Translations under genes and position numbers: made by a program
The notes under the pieces: model-generated
The model's input: only the letters and a program-made list of their open reading frames with translations
What the model was told of the DNA's origin: nothing
Database searches by the model: none
Assembly: GCA_020055645.1 (NCBI GenBank)
Contig: CM034548.1
Span: 48,290,296 to 48,354,295 of the forward strand
DNA from: Tomocerus qinae
Lineage: Eukaryota > Arthropoda > Collembola > Entomobryomorpha > Tomoceridae
Direction of reading: 5' to 3'
Length of the DNA stretch: 64,000 bases
Shown: positions 26,013 through 36,361 of the stretch, piece by piece
Position numbering within the stretch: position 1 is the first letter of the stretch
Layout: the number at the start of each line of letters is the position of its first letter

Positions 26013-27383
26013 CACAAGTTAGTAGTGCTTGCTGACCTGTCAGCTTTTAAGGATCCCATTATTTCATGTGCGGGAAAATTTAAAAATTGGGCCATTTACA
26101 TGTAAATTATAAAATTTTTAAAGTCGCAAAGGCTTTTTAACTAATTGCTTAATTGAAAAAAATAAAGAGACAAAAAATGTTTTTCATATTGTCATCTAAA
26201 AAGTGAAGTAGTTTTTGGACGATAGTCCACTTCCTTCCCATTTTACAGCCTTCCAAAATGGTAATGGGTCGTATACAACCCTGTACAGTTTGGACTTTGG
26301 AGTGCAATACACATGCCAAATGCCTCCTCTGCTGTCCGGACAGTTTTCTATAAAAAAAAAATCCCTGTATCTATCAATGTGAAATCTCTACCTCCGACCC
26401 ACAAAATGAGAAACCATGAAAAGGTTAATTAGAAAAAGCTATCTGAAATACACTCTTCTCATCGTACAATATTGCCACAGAATACACACATAGCTTTATT
26501 TATACAGGACCTAGTGTGGACGGCTAGTAGTGACTATTATACTAAGCCACCAAAACTAAATGACCAAATACGGTATGGTATAGCTACTGAATCTCAAAAG
26601 ATTTAATTACGAAAGGTGCTTAACTTCAACCCAAGAATCTATAAGAATGTTTTGCATTACGATTAATAGTACTAACTTTTGCTCATAACCAATAACAAAC
26701 CTTAAGGTACTTCGTTGCATAATTAGAGACACTGTAATTCCACTGTGGCTTAACATGAACCACTGTAGGCTTTAATTCAGGATTTGACCAAAACAAATAT
26801 CCCCCGAGTTATAGTTCTCCAAAAGCTTATCATCAATACCACAATACCACTTGGGTCGTGTCGTACAGGTCGCCCATCATTATCTGCTATCAAAGATTTC
26901 AATTTCCAACTCAGTCTTCCATCACAATCTTAGATAAAAATAATTTACTATAAATCTACTTATTTTATCATCGGTAATATAATGATTAAGTGGTAATGAC
27001 GACCAAACAAATGTAGATTAGGTAATGCCACGTTGCAAAAATGAGGATTTTTTATTTTTTCCATGTTGCAATCAAAATTCATTTTGCCATTTTTACCCAC
27101 ATAACTAGTGATTCATGGGTAATGATAATTGCCCGGGTCAAAAGACTGCTTTAGATGGAAAATTTTCCTTGCTGTGAGTGAGGATAGTGAAAAACAATAA
27201 TAACCATGAATTCATAATTATTATCTCACGAACAATCCTACGTCACTCTAAAAGTCAAACTAGTGCGGCACCTACGTAAGGATGATCGAATCTAACCCGC
27301 AGGGCCATTTCATTGTATAGTCATGTGTAATAATTTTTTAAATTTATTTTTCCTGAATCTCCATTTCTACTGTTGTTAGAATT

Positions 27384-27569
27384 CCAAACGAGGGCTCAAA
27401 AAAGAAATAATTTTGAAACTTGGCTCGTATGGTATGGATTTGTGGATATCTGTTCAGTGACACAGACAGCCATCTTAAAAGGATTTATGGTTAGGTATCA
27501 AAATGAAATTTCAAAATTTCCCCAACATACATATCCCAAAATACGATTATAGTTTTGAGCCCTCATTGG
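27384..27569. mobile_element. Inverted-repeat element, GAGGGCTCAAAA ends
   Basis: The left end CCAAACGAGGGCTCAAAA and right end TTTTGAGCCCTCATTGG are inverted copies with small differences, 186 bp apart overall. No clear target duplication was seen. Confidence 0.5.
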
Positions 27570-28612
27570 CTTTGTAGCTACCGTAGATCCTGAGGTCCAC
27601 TGGAAAGTACGGGGTCAGGTCGAGCCCTATGTAGAATATGAAAACGCCAATGACCTAAACGGTGTACTGGATAGTGGTAAATCAATATTATTGTTCTTCG
27701 TAAACTCACTAGATTTGTTTAATACACTGTTTGGGTCCTGTGACTAGCTATTAATAATAATGATTATTTTGTGTCTATTTACGCCACTACTTTCAATAAT
27801 GTACAACCAACAAGTCACATTGTCGATCCCTGCAATCCAAGTCCCTAATAGGCCAAAGAAACATTCTTCGAGAAGACTATAAAAATATGGATACTACTTA
27901 TCATCAAAATCAGATTTGTTCAATTTTTTGAAACAAAATGTCAAAATTTTGAATCGTTCAAATGATATATGATAGAACCAAGTTAAGTTTCCTGACAGAC
28001 TTGCTGCATGTTACCCACATTTCCACACGGGCGGGGAAGTTTGGTATTTAGATACCGTATTAATTGATTTAATTCCCCGTATCAAAATAATTTACAGTAC
28101 GGGAAACTAAATTTAAAAAATTTGGCCAAAACTGACTCTCCAAATGCCTAATTCTCCGTATCGAAGAAATAATTCCCCACACAAGCCCGGTAGATGATAT
28201 CTTCGATTCGTTGATTCGTTCATGTGTGTAAAAAGCTCTTTGGAATGAGCCATTAAATACATGACTTTCTATGATGTATAGAACTTATTCCCAGACATAG
28301 GGGTATATATGTAGTAGTCTGAGAGGAAAAGGAGACTGGGAGGGATATAATGTCCCTCTCCGACTAGACTGGGAGGGAAAGCTCTGTACCGCTAGCGGTA
28401 CCGAACCATGAGGTTTCAGACTGGGAGGGATAGGTTGTAAAGGATTGATATGAATGATCCTATGTGTATAAGTGCCACAAGTGCAGATTACCATAAGTGC
28501 AGATTTTAAGTTACTCTTACATTTTTTATTCATTGTAATCATTATTTTCTATAATATTCATAAATATTAAGTAAATTGCCATTTTTGTATCAGTCATAAT
28601 TAAATGATAAAG

Positions 28613-28708
28613 TAATGTTTTCAATAATGTATCCCAACACATATACCTCCATGTACTAAATTTAGCACATTAAGTTATGCGTTGGGGTACATTATTGAAA
28701 ACATTTTA
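28613..28708. mobile_element. TTAA-type palindromic MITE, short form (copy 1)
   Basis: The arms read TGTTTTCAATAATGTA.CCC and its inverse GGGGTACATTATTGAAAACA, with ATACCTCCATGTACTAAA in the centre. It is the same 96-bp family as 45020-45115, 46205-46300 and 55507-55602. The flanking TTAA sites have decayed here. Confidence 0.75.
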
Positions 28709-31592
28709 TTATTAAGTCATGATTGACAGTCGAATGGTTAAGTATATTCCATACTAACCTGTCTGATAATTTGAAAATGACTTGCGGCTACCCCCAGAGA
28801 AAGCAGACAGGGACATTGTATGTATGTTATATGGGGTGTACTGCCTCACTACAAAGTGATAGTACTGGGTGCAGGCCACAAATACGGGCCCATTGCCAAC
28901 TCCCTCAACACTGGTATTGTTGTTAATTAATACCCGAGAAGCCTAAGGCTGTCATTTACGAGTCACTGTTGTGGGACTGTTATCGGAAGTCTACTAACCC
29001 AACAAAGACAGGTTATCCAAAGCTACTCTACGTACACAGGAATCACATACGAGGTATCAATAGGACGGCCCTTGTAATTGCGGGTTTGTGCTTAACCTTT
29101 GTCTTAATTCCACAAACAACCCTCGGCCATTTCACCCAGCCAAAGAACCGAACTGGCAGTGGAAGCACACATTGATTAGTCAGACGACTGAGTACTCCAC
29201 CAAGCCAACGTGGCTGGGTAGACAGGAACATTATGATTAGCATAATAAATCAATCCGGGTTTTCTGAAATTTTATGAAAAGTAAGATAAGGGAACTTTAC
29301 ATTTACGTCTTCGTCGAAGACACTACTGTATCCGTGTAAATGACCTTCTCGCGTTGTCGCAATTGGTGGACCGAATGTATGAGTTATGCAATAATTTAGT
29401 AGGAATTTTAGGTAGGACACCGCTGAAAGTAATAGTAATACCTATAATGGAGATTGTTTTTAACCCCGACAAATTCTTTTATACATGGTTATAAACTTCT
29501 CGAAAGATAAATCTTTAAGCGACCAGTGGCAGTTCACAGTAGACTGAGTAGACGGGAGGAAAATTCATTGCGTTAAAGTCGCAAAATTATTAGGGGTCAT
29601 GATAAGAAGAGTATTTTAAAAAATTACTTTGTCTTACGAAGACTGTAAAATGTTAACGAACGGAAATATCGTCAAAGAGCTACTTCAATTTTTAGATGGC
29701 CGTATGAAGAACATTTTTGTCCCTTTATTTTTTTCAATTAAGCTGTTAGTTTAAAAAGCCTTAGCAAATTGAAAAACTCCATAATTTCAATGTAATTGGT
29801 CAAGTTTTAAATTATCCTGCAGATGAAAATGGAATGACGGGATACTTAAGACTGCTTCTGCTGCCAATTTTCTGCTATACCACGTGGTGTTAGCGGTTAA
29901 TGATGAAACCTGGTTGGAAATAACGTAGCAAGTAAGTACAGTTATGTATTTTAATACACATGTATATGAATAATATTTTCTAGCGCTATTGCGACGACTA
30001 GATTTTAGCTCAGTGACTCACAGCACGCACAGCACAGGAACGGAACACGTTATTTTGGAAGGTAATGAGACTTCAGAAATCGATTGGTGGACCTCACATG
30101 AACTCGAAATAAAGGCATGCATTTTTCTAGAAAGCCAGCCGTTTGAAAGTTGCGGCGGATTTTTCGAAAAAGCCAGCACCGTTTGCGAACAGATCAAAAA
30201 AAACTTCACTTAAATCGGTCCACAACTTTCGGAATAAACCAACTAGAAAGGTGAAAACTGGAATGGTGGCTTTTTTGAAAAATCTATATTATCATTTAAA
30301 GTATTTAACACAACACGATCAATGCAGCCGAAAACCATGTGCTCAATACTGCTTAATTTTAATTTGAATTATATCATTCAAAATCAATGATAGGAAAGAA
30401 TTGAATCGTAATATATAGATTTCTATTAGCAACCCCCTACTAAGTATTTCAAGCATTAACTACGAAAGCTAGATTTAACACTTTCAATTTCATGCAGAGT
30501 TGCAAACTTGCAAACCCATAATCAGGGCCGCAGCCAGAAGAGGAGGATGTCAGGAGAGACCCGACGTATTATTAGGGAAAATTTTTGCCACTTTCGGGGT
30601 TTAAAGCAAAAATTCTTCTATTTTCTTCGATTTCGGAAGGGGGTGGGCACGACCACCTGGCACCTCCTCCAACATATAGTTCATAATATTATAATATTCT
30701 CTCTGTGTGTATGTGGGTGGGTGCCTGCCTTTGTGTTATTGGTGACACGTGGTCTCGTGGGTGGATCCTCCTGCCGAAGATGGATACATAAAAATAGATT
30801 AAAACGTAGGAATATACTTTTTAGTATATTTGATGATTTACTTAAACCCATAACTCATGGGCCTTAAAATCGTAAAAGCTTAACATTTTGGGATGACAAA
30901 GGGCTGAAAAGTTTACATTCATTGATCAAAAATACTTATACAATCGGTCTGGTTAACTTTGTTCTGGCGAATTATTGCCTTTGAAATTAAAACTCAAAGT
31001 ACAGGATTAAGTGCCATTTAATAGCGGCTGGTACTATTACCATATTTAAGGTTTCAGTTCCATTATTTTTTTATTATTATTTTGTTTTTTTTTGGCAAAA
31101 TTCGAGAAACACTTCGTAACTTCCTTATATATAGTACGTTACTGGCATATGTCTCACAATTGAGAATTAAAATATTTAAACGTGAAAGTATTCCCGCTTG
31201 GTATCGCACATGTTAAAAGGGATTACAGTCGACAATATTCAGCTGACAATTTAAAAAAGACGAAGCGAAAATTTTTTCATTATTTGCTTAAAGCTGTCCA
31301 CTGCCACTGCAACAGACTAATTATTTTCAGTTTACAACTCTCTTTCTTACACAAGTGTCAGACGGAAAATGAAACTAATTTTTTAGGTTTCCACATGTAA
31401 TGGGTTTATTTAATTTGTTGTCAATTGCGGTTTGAATTGACGATCGAATAATTACTAAGTTCGGGCGCACAAGGTCAAAGGTATACCGAACGGAAATACG
31501 TATTTTTTATTTCATTTCTGTATATGTTTTGATTAAAACTAGACTATTTAATCATTATCAGATTACAATTTCAGTATTTCCCAAAAATAATC

Positions 31593-33677
31593 ATGAGTGA
31601 ACAAAATGACGTTGGAATTCCATTGGATTGTGAACAGAACACTTCATCTAGCCCGGCACCGGAACCCACTTCTGAAGTTGAAGAATTGCAGCCATCAGTG
31701 TTGGGAACCAAAATTCAGTAATTAGTTCACTCTATATTTTAATTTTCGCCAACTTCGAAGTTTAATTTCCCCCAAATTCGAATCTATTGTACATAATGCG
31801 TGTCACGGGGACATTACATGCTATCATCTGTAAATTATCTAGATTAAGAGAGCAAGGACGTAATTAGAGGGGGTCAGGGGGTACGTCCCCTAAATCCCGA
31901 GAAAAGGGGAATCATTTTTGACAAAAAGGATTCAAAATCGAAAAACTTTTCGAGCTTCGAGCGAAAATGTCTTATGTATACCAATATATTTTGGTGTTTC
32001 CCCCTTAGTAAAATCCGTGCCTGCGAAATGATGTTGGAAAAATGCTTCCAAAAGTTAAGATTGGCCGTATTTTTAGCCACAGATTTAAACGTGACTGAGA
32101 GGGAAGAATATAAATTTTACCGTTAGTTCTAAGAACTTCAACTTGTTATATGATCGAATATTCTCTGGTGTCGCCTCCCTCAAAGTCACAACCACTGCAA
32201 TGCAATAAGCGGAGGAGGAGGGTCGCATGATGGATGTTGTGTTATGATTAACTTATCATTAATCAATATTAATCATGTAATAAACAAGTCTTCCTGTAGA
32301 GACCAAGTAGAAACTATGGAATTCGTTCCAACTCCAAATCGCCTCTGTCGATTCGATCGGGTGGGACTCAATTAGTCTTCAAAAGTGTATTGTATGCATT
32401 ATAACTCTAAATTGTCTGTGGTATTTGTTGTGTAGTTGGGAGGATGTGTACAAGGACGAAATGACCGTCTTTGAGGAATCGGGAGTTGTAGATGAAGGCT
32501 GGTTCGGTTATGATGTGGAAACAAAAGTACTCAGGTGCATCTTTTACTATTGCTTTGCTTTTACACTTCTGCGTTTCATAATAATATGGACTTTAATAAT
32601 ATATGTTAAGGTATTAGGCATCTTGCGTTTTAGTGTAAATTACCTTAAAATCAAACATTAACCTTAAATTTTAAGATCCAAATCTCCAAGATATCGTGGT
32701 AACAGTTTGCGGATTTTATAATTTAAGGTAAAAAAATTGGACGCAAAAAGCGACTCTAAATTTTGATTTTAGTGTCCGACATTATTTGTTTGAACCTTAA
32801 TTACGATTTTAAAGTTTTTATCTTGACACTATTGTATTATTATAGTGGTAGTTACTGATTGTTCAATTTTAGTATGTGTTTGAATGTGAGGTTTACATTT
32901 AGCATTAAAATGATACTGTTTGACTTTATTATAGATACGTAGAAAAATTGGACAGTTTGCAGAAAAATGATCCCATTGTCGATCTTGGTTGCGGAAATGG
33001 CGCTCTGTTATTAGAATTAGTAAGTAATTGTGCTATGCTATGTATACTATACTACCTTACATATTATGGTAATGCTAATTATATAACATATCTATATATT
33101 CCACCTTGGCTGGCGTCTTTTAATCAGTCAAGAACGTTTAAAGATTTCGGGTTTATTTTCAGGCCGAAAGAGACTACAACAATTTGACTGGAATCGATTA
33201 TTCAGAAACAGCTGTAAAGTTAGCCACGGCATTATTTAAGTCCCATAAATACAAAGGAAACTTTCACGTGAGCAAGCATGAATCTGTTGAGGTTATTTCC
33301 ATGTCGTGAGTTAGGATCAGCTATTGTGAAATTAAAACTATAAATTCCTTTGTTAGGTGACAAATATACTGGGAGACAACGCTGGTGAATTGGGAAAATT
33401 TCGTCTCTGTTTGGATAAAGGGACATTTGATGCTATAAGTTTGTGTCCAGATGTCCAACTAAAGGAGGCAAAAGCGAAATATTTTCAATTTGTTCTGGAT
33501 GTACTGGAAGATGAGGGCACCTTTATTTTAATCTCCTGTAATTGGACTACATCTGAGCTAACAACTTTGTCCAAAGAATGGTTCAATGTCCATGAAGTAG
33601 TTCCTACTCAAAAGTTTAATTTTGGAGGGAAACCAGGTAGTTTGGTAAGCATTGTAGTCATGAAGAAAAATGTGTGA
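31593..33677 (+). CDS. EEF1AKMT2: eEF1A lysine methyltransferase 2 (METTL10-like)
   Basis: Members of this SAM-dependent family methylate a lysine of translation elongation factor 1A in the cytoplasm. Exons: 31593-31717, 32436-32534, 32935-33019, 33163-33267, 33357-33677. They join in frame to 244 residues, close to the human protein. Recognisable blocks are LGTKIHWEDVYKDE (about residues 37-50), WFG (about 61-63), motif I VDLGCGNG (about 90-97), LTGIDYS (about 110), DKGTFDAISLCPD (about 155-167), the family motif SCNWT (about 195), and FNFGGKPGSLV near the C-terminus. The first ATG gives an acidic Ser/Pro-rich leader of about 36 residues before the conserved LGTK, typical for the family. Intron 1 carries a small hAT-like element. 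The gene is divergent from FCHO and convergent with the synthetase gene. Confidence 0.93.
31853..32023. mobile_element. CAGGCACG-family MITE in EEF1AKMT2 intron 1
   Basis: Ends are CAAGGACGTAATTAG and TAAAATCCGTGCCTG. The core has CCCCTAAATCCCGAGAAAA and a TTTTCGAGCTTCGAGCG motif matching TTTTCGCGCTTCGCGCG in copy 16590-16766. The flanking octamers do not match, so the target duplication has decayed. Confidence 0.65.
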
Positions 33678-33723
33678 ATTTGTTAAAAAAAACAGAATTT
33701 GGTTTTCATATTTTATTACAATG

Positions 33724-33729
33724 AATAAA
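33724..33729 (+). terminator. EEF1AKMT2 polyadenylation signal
   Basis: Canonical AATAAA lies 46 bases after the EEF1AKMT2 stop codon. Confidence 0.7.
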
Positions 33730-35419
33730 TTGAAATACAAAGTTATTTTCTACCTTTGGATGGGTAAACTTGAAACTAATTTTAATTAACTTGGTCTTTC
33801 GTATAGCATGCATTATAAAACAGATTAGCAGACAGCGCAATTGAAATAGGAGGGATAGGCAACGTAACTATACGGTGTAAAAATTTTATAATAGACGAGT
33901 AACGTATTTCTGGCACAATTTTAAGTATTCAGTGTCATGATAAATGGTTCGAATGTCAGATACGAGACAACACATCCAGATTCAGCAAAAAATGTCTGAT
34001 AGGTTCAGAAGGTGAGTTTGGACGTTAAAATACTTGTATAAAAATTAAATTAACCATCAAATGCATCAAATTTTAGTTCAGTATCAATTAACTAAAAGCC
34101 CCCTGCAAAAGTTGACAGCACTTTTAATTTAATCATTAAATATTTTCATATCAACACGACATGCTTGTGGTAAAGATATGTCGTCGAATATGACAGAAGA
34201 CCAATGTCAATTATTTTTAGTACTTTTATAGTAGTGAGAGTAATTTAGGGCAATTACAATCAAAGTATAATGATTTTAAGAGCATTGTAAATGTATTGTA
34301 ATTGTTTAAAAGTACGAATAGCGGTGTCAATACATAATATAAAACGAATAAAATTAAACCCTTCACCTTTTAGCAAGTTAGTGACGCGCAAATTTGTTTA
34401 ATCCTCGAAAAACGGTGGCTGTCTCAGTTATGACTTGCTACATAAATACTACTCAAAAGCCAAGTATGTGTAAAACCGTAATTCCAATTTCCGTTACCAG
34501 CTAAAATCGGCTGTTCTAAATAGGCATTAAGAAGTAACCTAAGAGAAGAGAGAGTTGGGTTATAGGGAGCTCTATGGCTATACCATCCGAGCTGAAATGT
34601 TAGACCATATTTATTTAAATTGAAAAACACGCATAAGAACAAGTAGGTGTTACTTTTAGAAATACCAGCAACTATACACCTACATACTGCAGACATCTGG
34701 GCACATAAATCTACTACATACAAAAGAAATCAGTCAGAGCACTTTAGAAACAATGACTTTGTTTCTGAAATCTTTTAACATTTTTACATATATTGAATTA
34801 TATTGCTAACGATCATTAATGTCGTGGATTTGAAGCTGGAATCTCCCACCTCTCTCATCATTAATGAACCTATTATTCTTCCATTGATTAGTACAAAATT
34901 TGTTGTTGTGTCCTGACCTGAATTGATCTCGCCTTAAGGAAACTCTCAATACTCGTTTACAGACAGTAGTAGTATTATCTTTCTTCAACAACTACGAAAA
35001 TATTGAAAGCTGTCAATGGAAAATACATCGCGATATGAGGGGGAATTGTTAAAGATTTTTCTAAATGTGGAGGTGCTTCAAATGCTTCATAGATTCTCTT
35101 TGTTAGAAAGACTGAAAGTCGCCAATAGAAAGGTATTCCCCAAGGAACTTATATAACACATACAAACCTTCATAGTACAGATCTCAACTTAGTTGACACA
35201 TTTTACAGTACGCACACAGTTGACAAGGAAAGTCCATTGCATCTTGGAAAGGACTCATGAATGAGAGGGCGAGTTGACAAAATTATTCCACCCAGTGAAA
35301 CGACGCTTTCTTCACTTGGCAATAATTTAATTAGGTGGCATTGTATAAAGAATATATACACAACTTACAAAAGGAATGTCAAAAAAGAAACAAGTAAGAT
35401 AGGAGCACAGAAATCTGTT

Positions 35420-36122
35420 GAGTGAAAATATAAGAGATCACGCAAGCTGGGAACCGATTGTAACAGACGAAGTTGACAATTTCAGCATCTACTCTACTTT
35501 AGAATACGAGAAAACTAATTTCTCGAATTTTTTTAAAAATCCGCTGTTTTTGAGTTATGGCGGTTTTTACCCAAAAACTTTACATGGGAGTAATTTCTTA
35601 ACTACTGAACCGATTTTGACGAAACCAGTACCGAAATGATTGCATGGCTGTTCTCTACATGGGGTATTCAAAACATTTTTCAAAAATCCAAAATTTTGAA
35701 ATATTTCGAAAAAATTTCAAAAAATGATTTTGATTCGAAATTTATAGTGCATTGAGTTTATGAAGACTTGTAATGCAGTTAAAAATGTTTCTATGTCGTC
35801 TTCAACTCATTATAACATTTTTCGAAGTTTTTTCGAAATTTTTCAAAATTTTGGATTTTTGAAAAATGTTTTGAATACCCCATGTAGAGAACAGCCATGC
35901 GATCATTTTGGCACTGGTTTCGTCAAAATCGGTTGAGTAGTTTCGAAATTACTCCCATGTAAAGTTTTCGGGTAAAAACCGCCATAACTCAAAAACAACG
36001 AATTTTTTAAAAAATTCGAGAAATTAGTTTTCTCGTATTCTAAAGAAGAGTAGATGCTGAAATTGTCAACTTCGTCTGTTACAATCGGTTCCCAGCCTGC
36101 GTGATCTCTTATATTTTCACTC
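35420..36122. mobile_element. 0.7-kb foldback element
   Basis: Two arms of roughly 300 bases face each other. GAGTGAAAATATAAGAGATC at 35420 is inverted at the 36122 end, and matching text continues inward through ATTTTGGATTTTTGAAAAATG-like words to a loop near 35740-35800. The arms differ by scattered substitutions. A single diverged arm of the same family is at 55877-56100. The element begins only about 240 bases beyond the synthetase stop codon, so read-through transcripts could form a long hairpin. Confidence 0.8.
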
Positions 36123-36308
36123 TGTTACAGAATCAAAAATGAATACATTGAATTCTTCTTATTTAAAATTTTTTAGAACACGATATTACAGAAGTACAAA
36201 TCAATAATAATAATAAGCGCCAAGTAAAACGAGCTCCAAAACAATAAGGTAAATTGATTAAATAAGGCAGATTTGCAGTTGGGCAGAATTGTTGAAAAAC
36301 GAGACAGA

Positions 36309-36314
36309 TTTATT
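36309..36314 (-). terminator. Selenophosphate synthetase polyadenylation signal
   Basis: A minus-strand AATAAA lies 47 bases after the stop codon at 36362-36364. If used, the 3' UTR would be only about 70 bases, too short for a typical SECIS element. Confidence 0.55.
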
Positions 36315-36361
36315 TAGTTGGATTGAAATTTCGCTAGACGAAGACTCCTACAGATGAACGT

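Larger units (their letters stand above)
21945..31592. other. Gene-poor region between divergent FCHO and EEF1AKMT2
   Basis: No coding exon was recognised in these 9.6 kb. Both flanking genes point away from it, so it must hold both promoters, and FCHO may have a noncoding first exon somewhere here. A short GC-rich patch at 25428-25470 (GGGCGCGGCTCC, GGCCCGGCC) stands out from the AT-rich background and is a possible promoter region. Hairpin elements at 25915-26012, 27384-27569 and 28613-28708 and a TCT microsatellite are listed separately. Confidence 0.5.
33678..36361. other. Region between convergent EEF1AKMT2 and selenophosphate synthetase
   Basis: It contains the 3' ends of both transcripts and the large foldback element 35420-36122. 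The ORFs inside it (longest 99 codons, minus strand 34424-34723) show no family resemblance, and I do not regard them as genes. Confidence 0.55.

Noticed and set aside
34424..34723. 99-codon minus-strand ORF
   Set aside because: No recognisable domain; its hydrophobic and Tyr/Leu-rich content is common for chance ORFs here.
35168..35275. Possible distal SECIS (minus-strand ATGAGTCCTTTCCAAGATGC)
   Set aside because: It has ATGA and an AA with a 4-bp GTCC/GGAC pairing, but no matching GA core on the 3' side and too short a helix.
35418..35639. 73-codon ORF
   Set aside because: It is one arm of the foldback element 35420-36122, with the same sequence inverted on the other arm.
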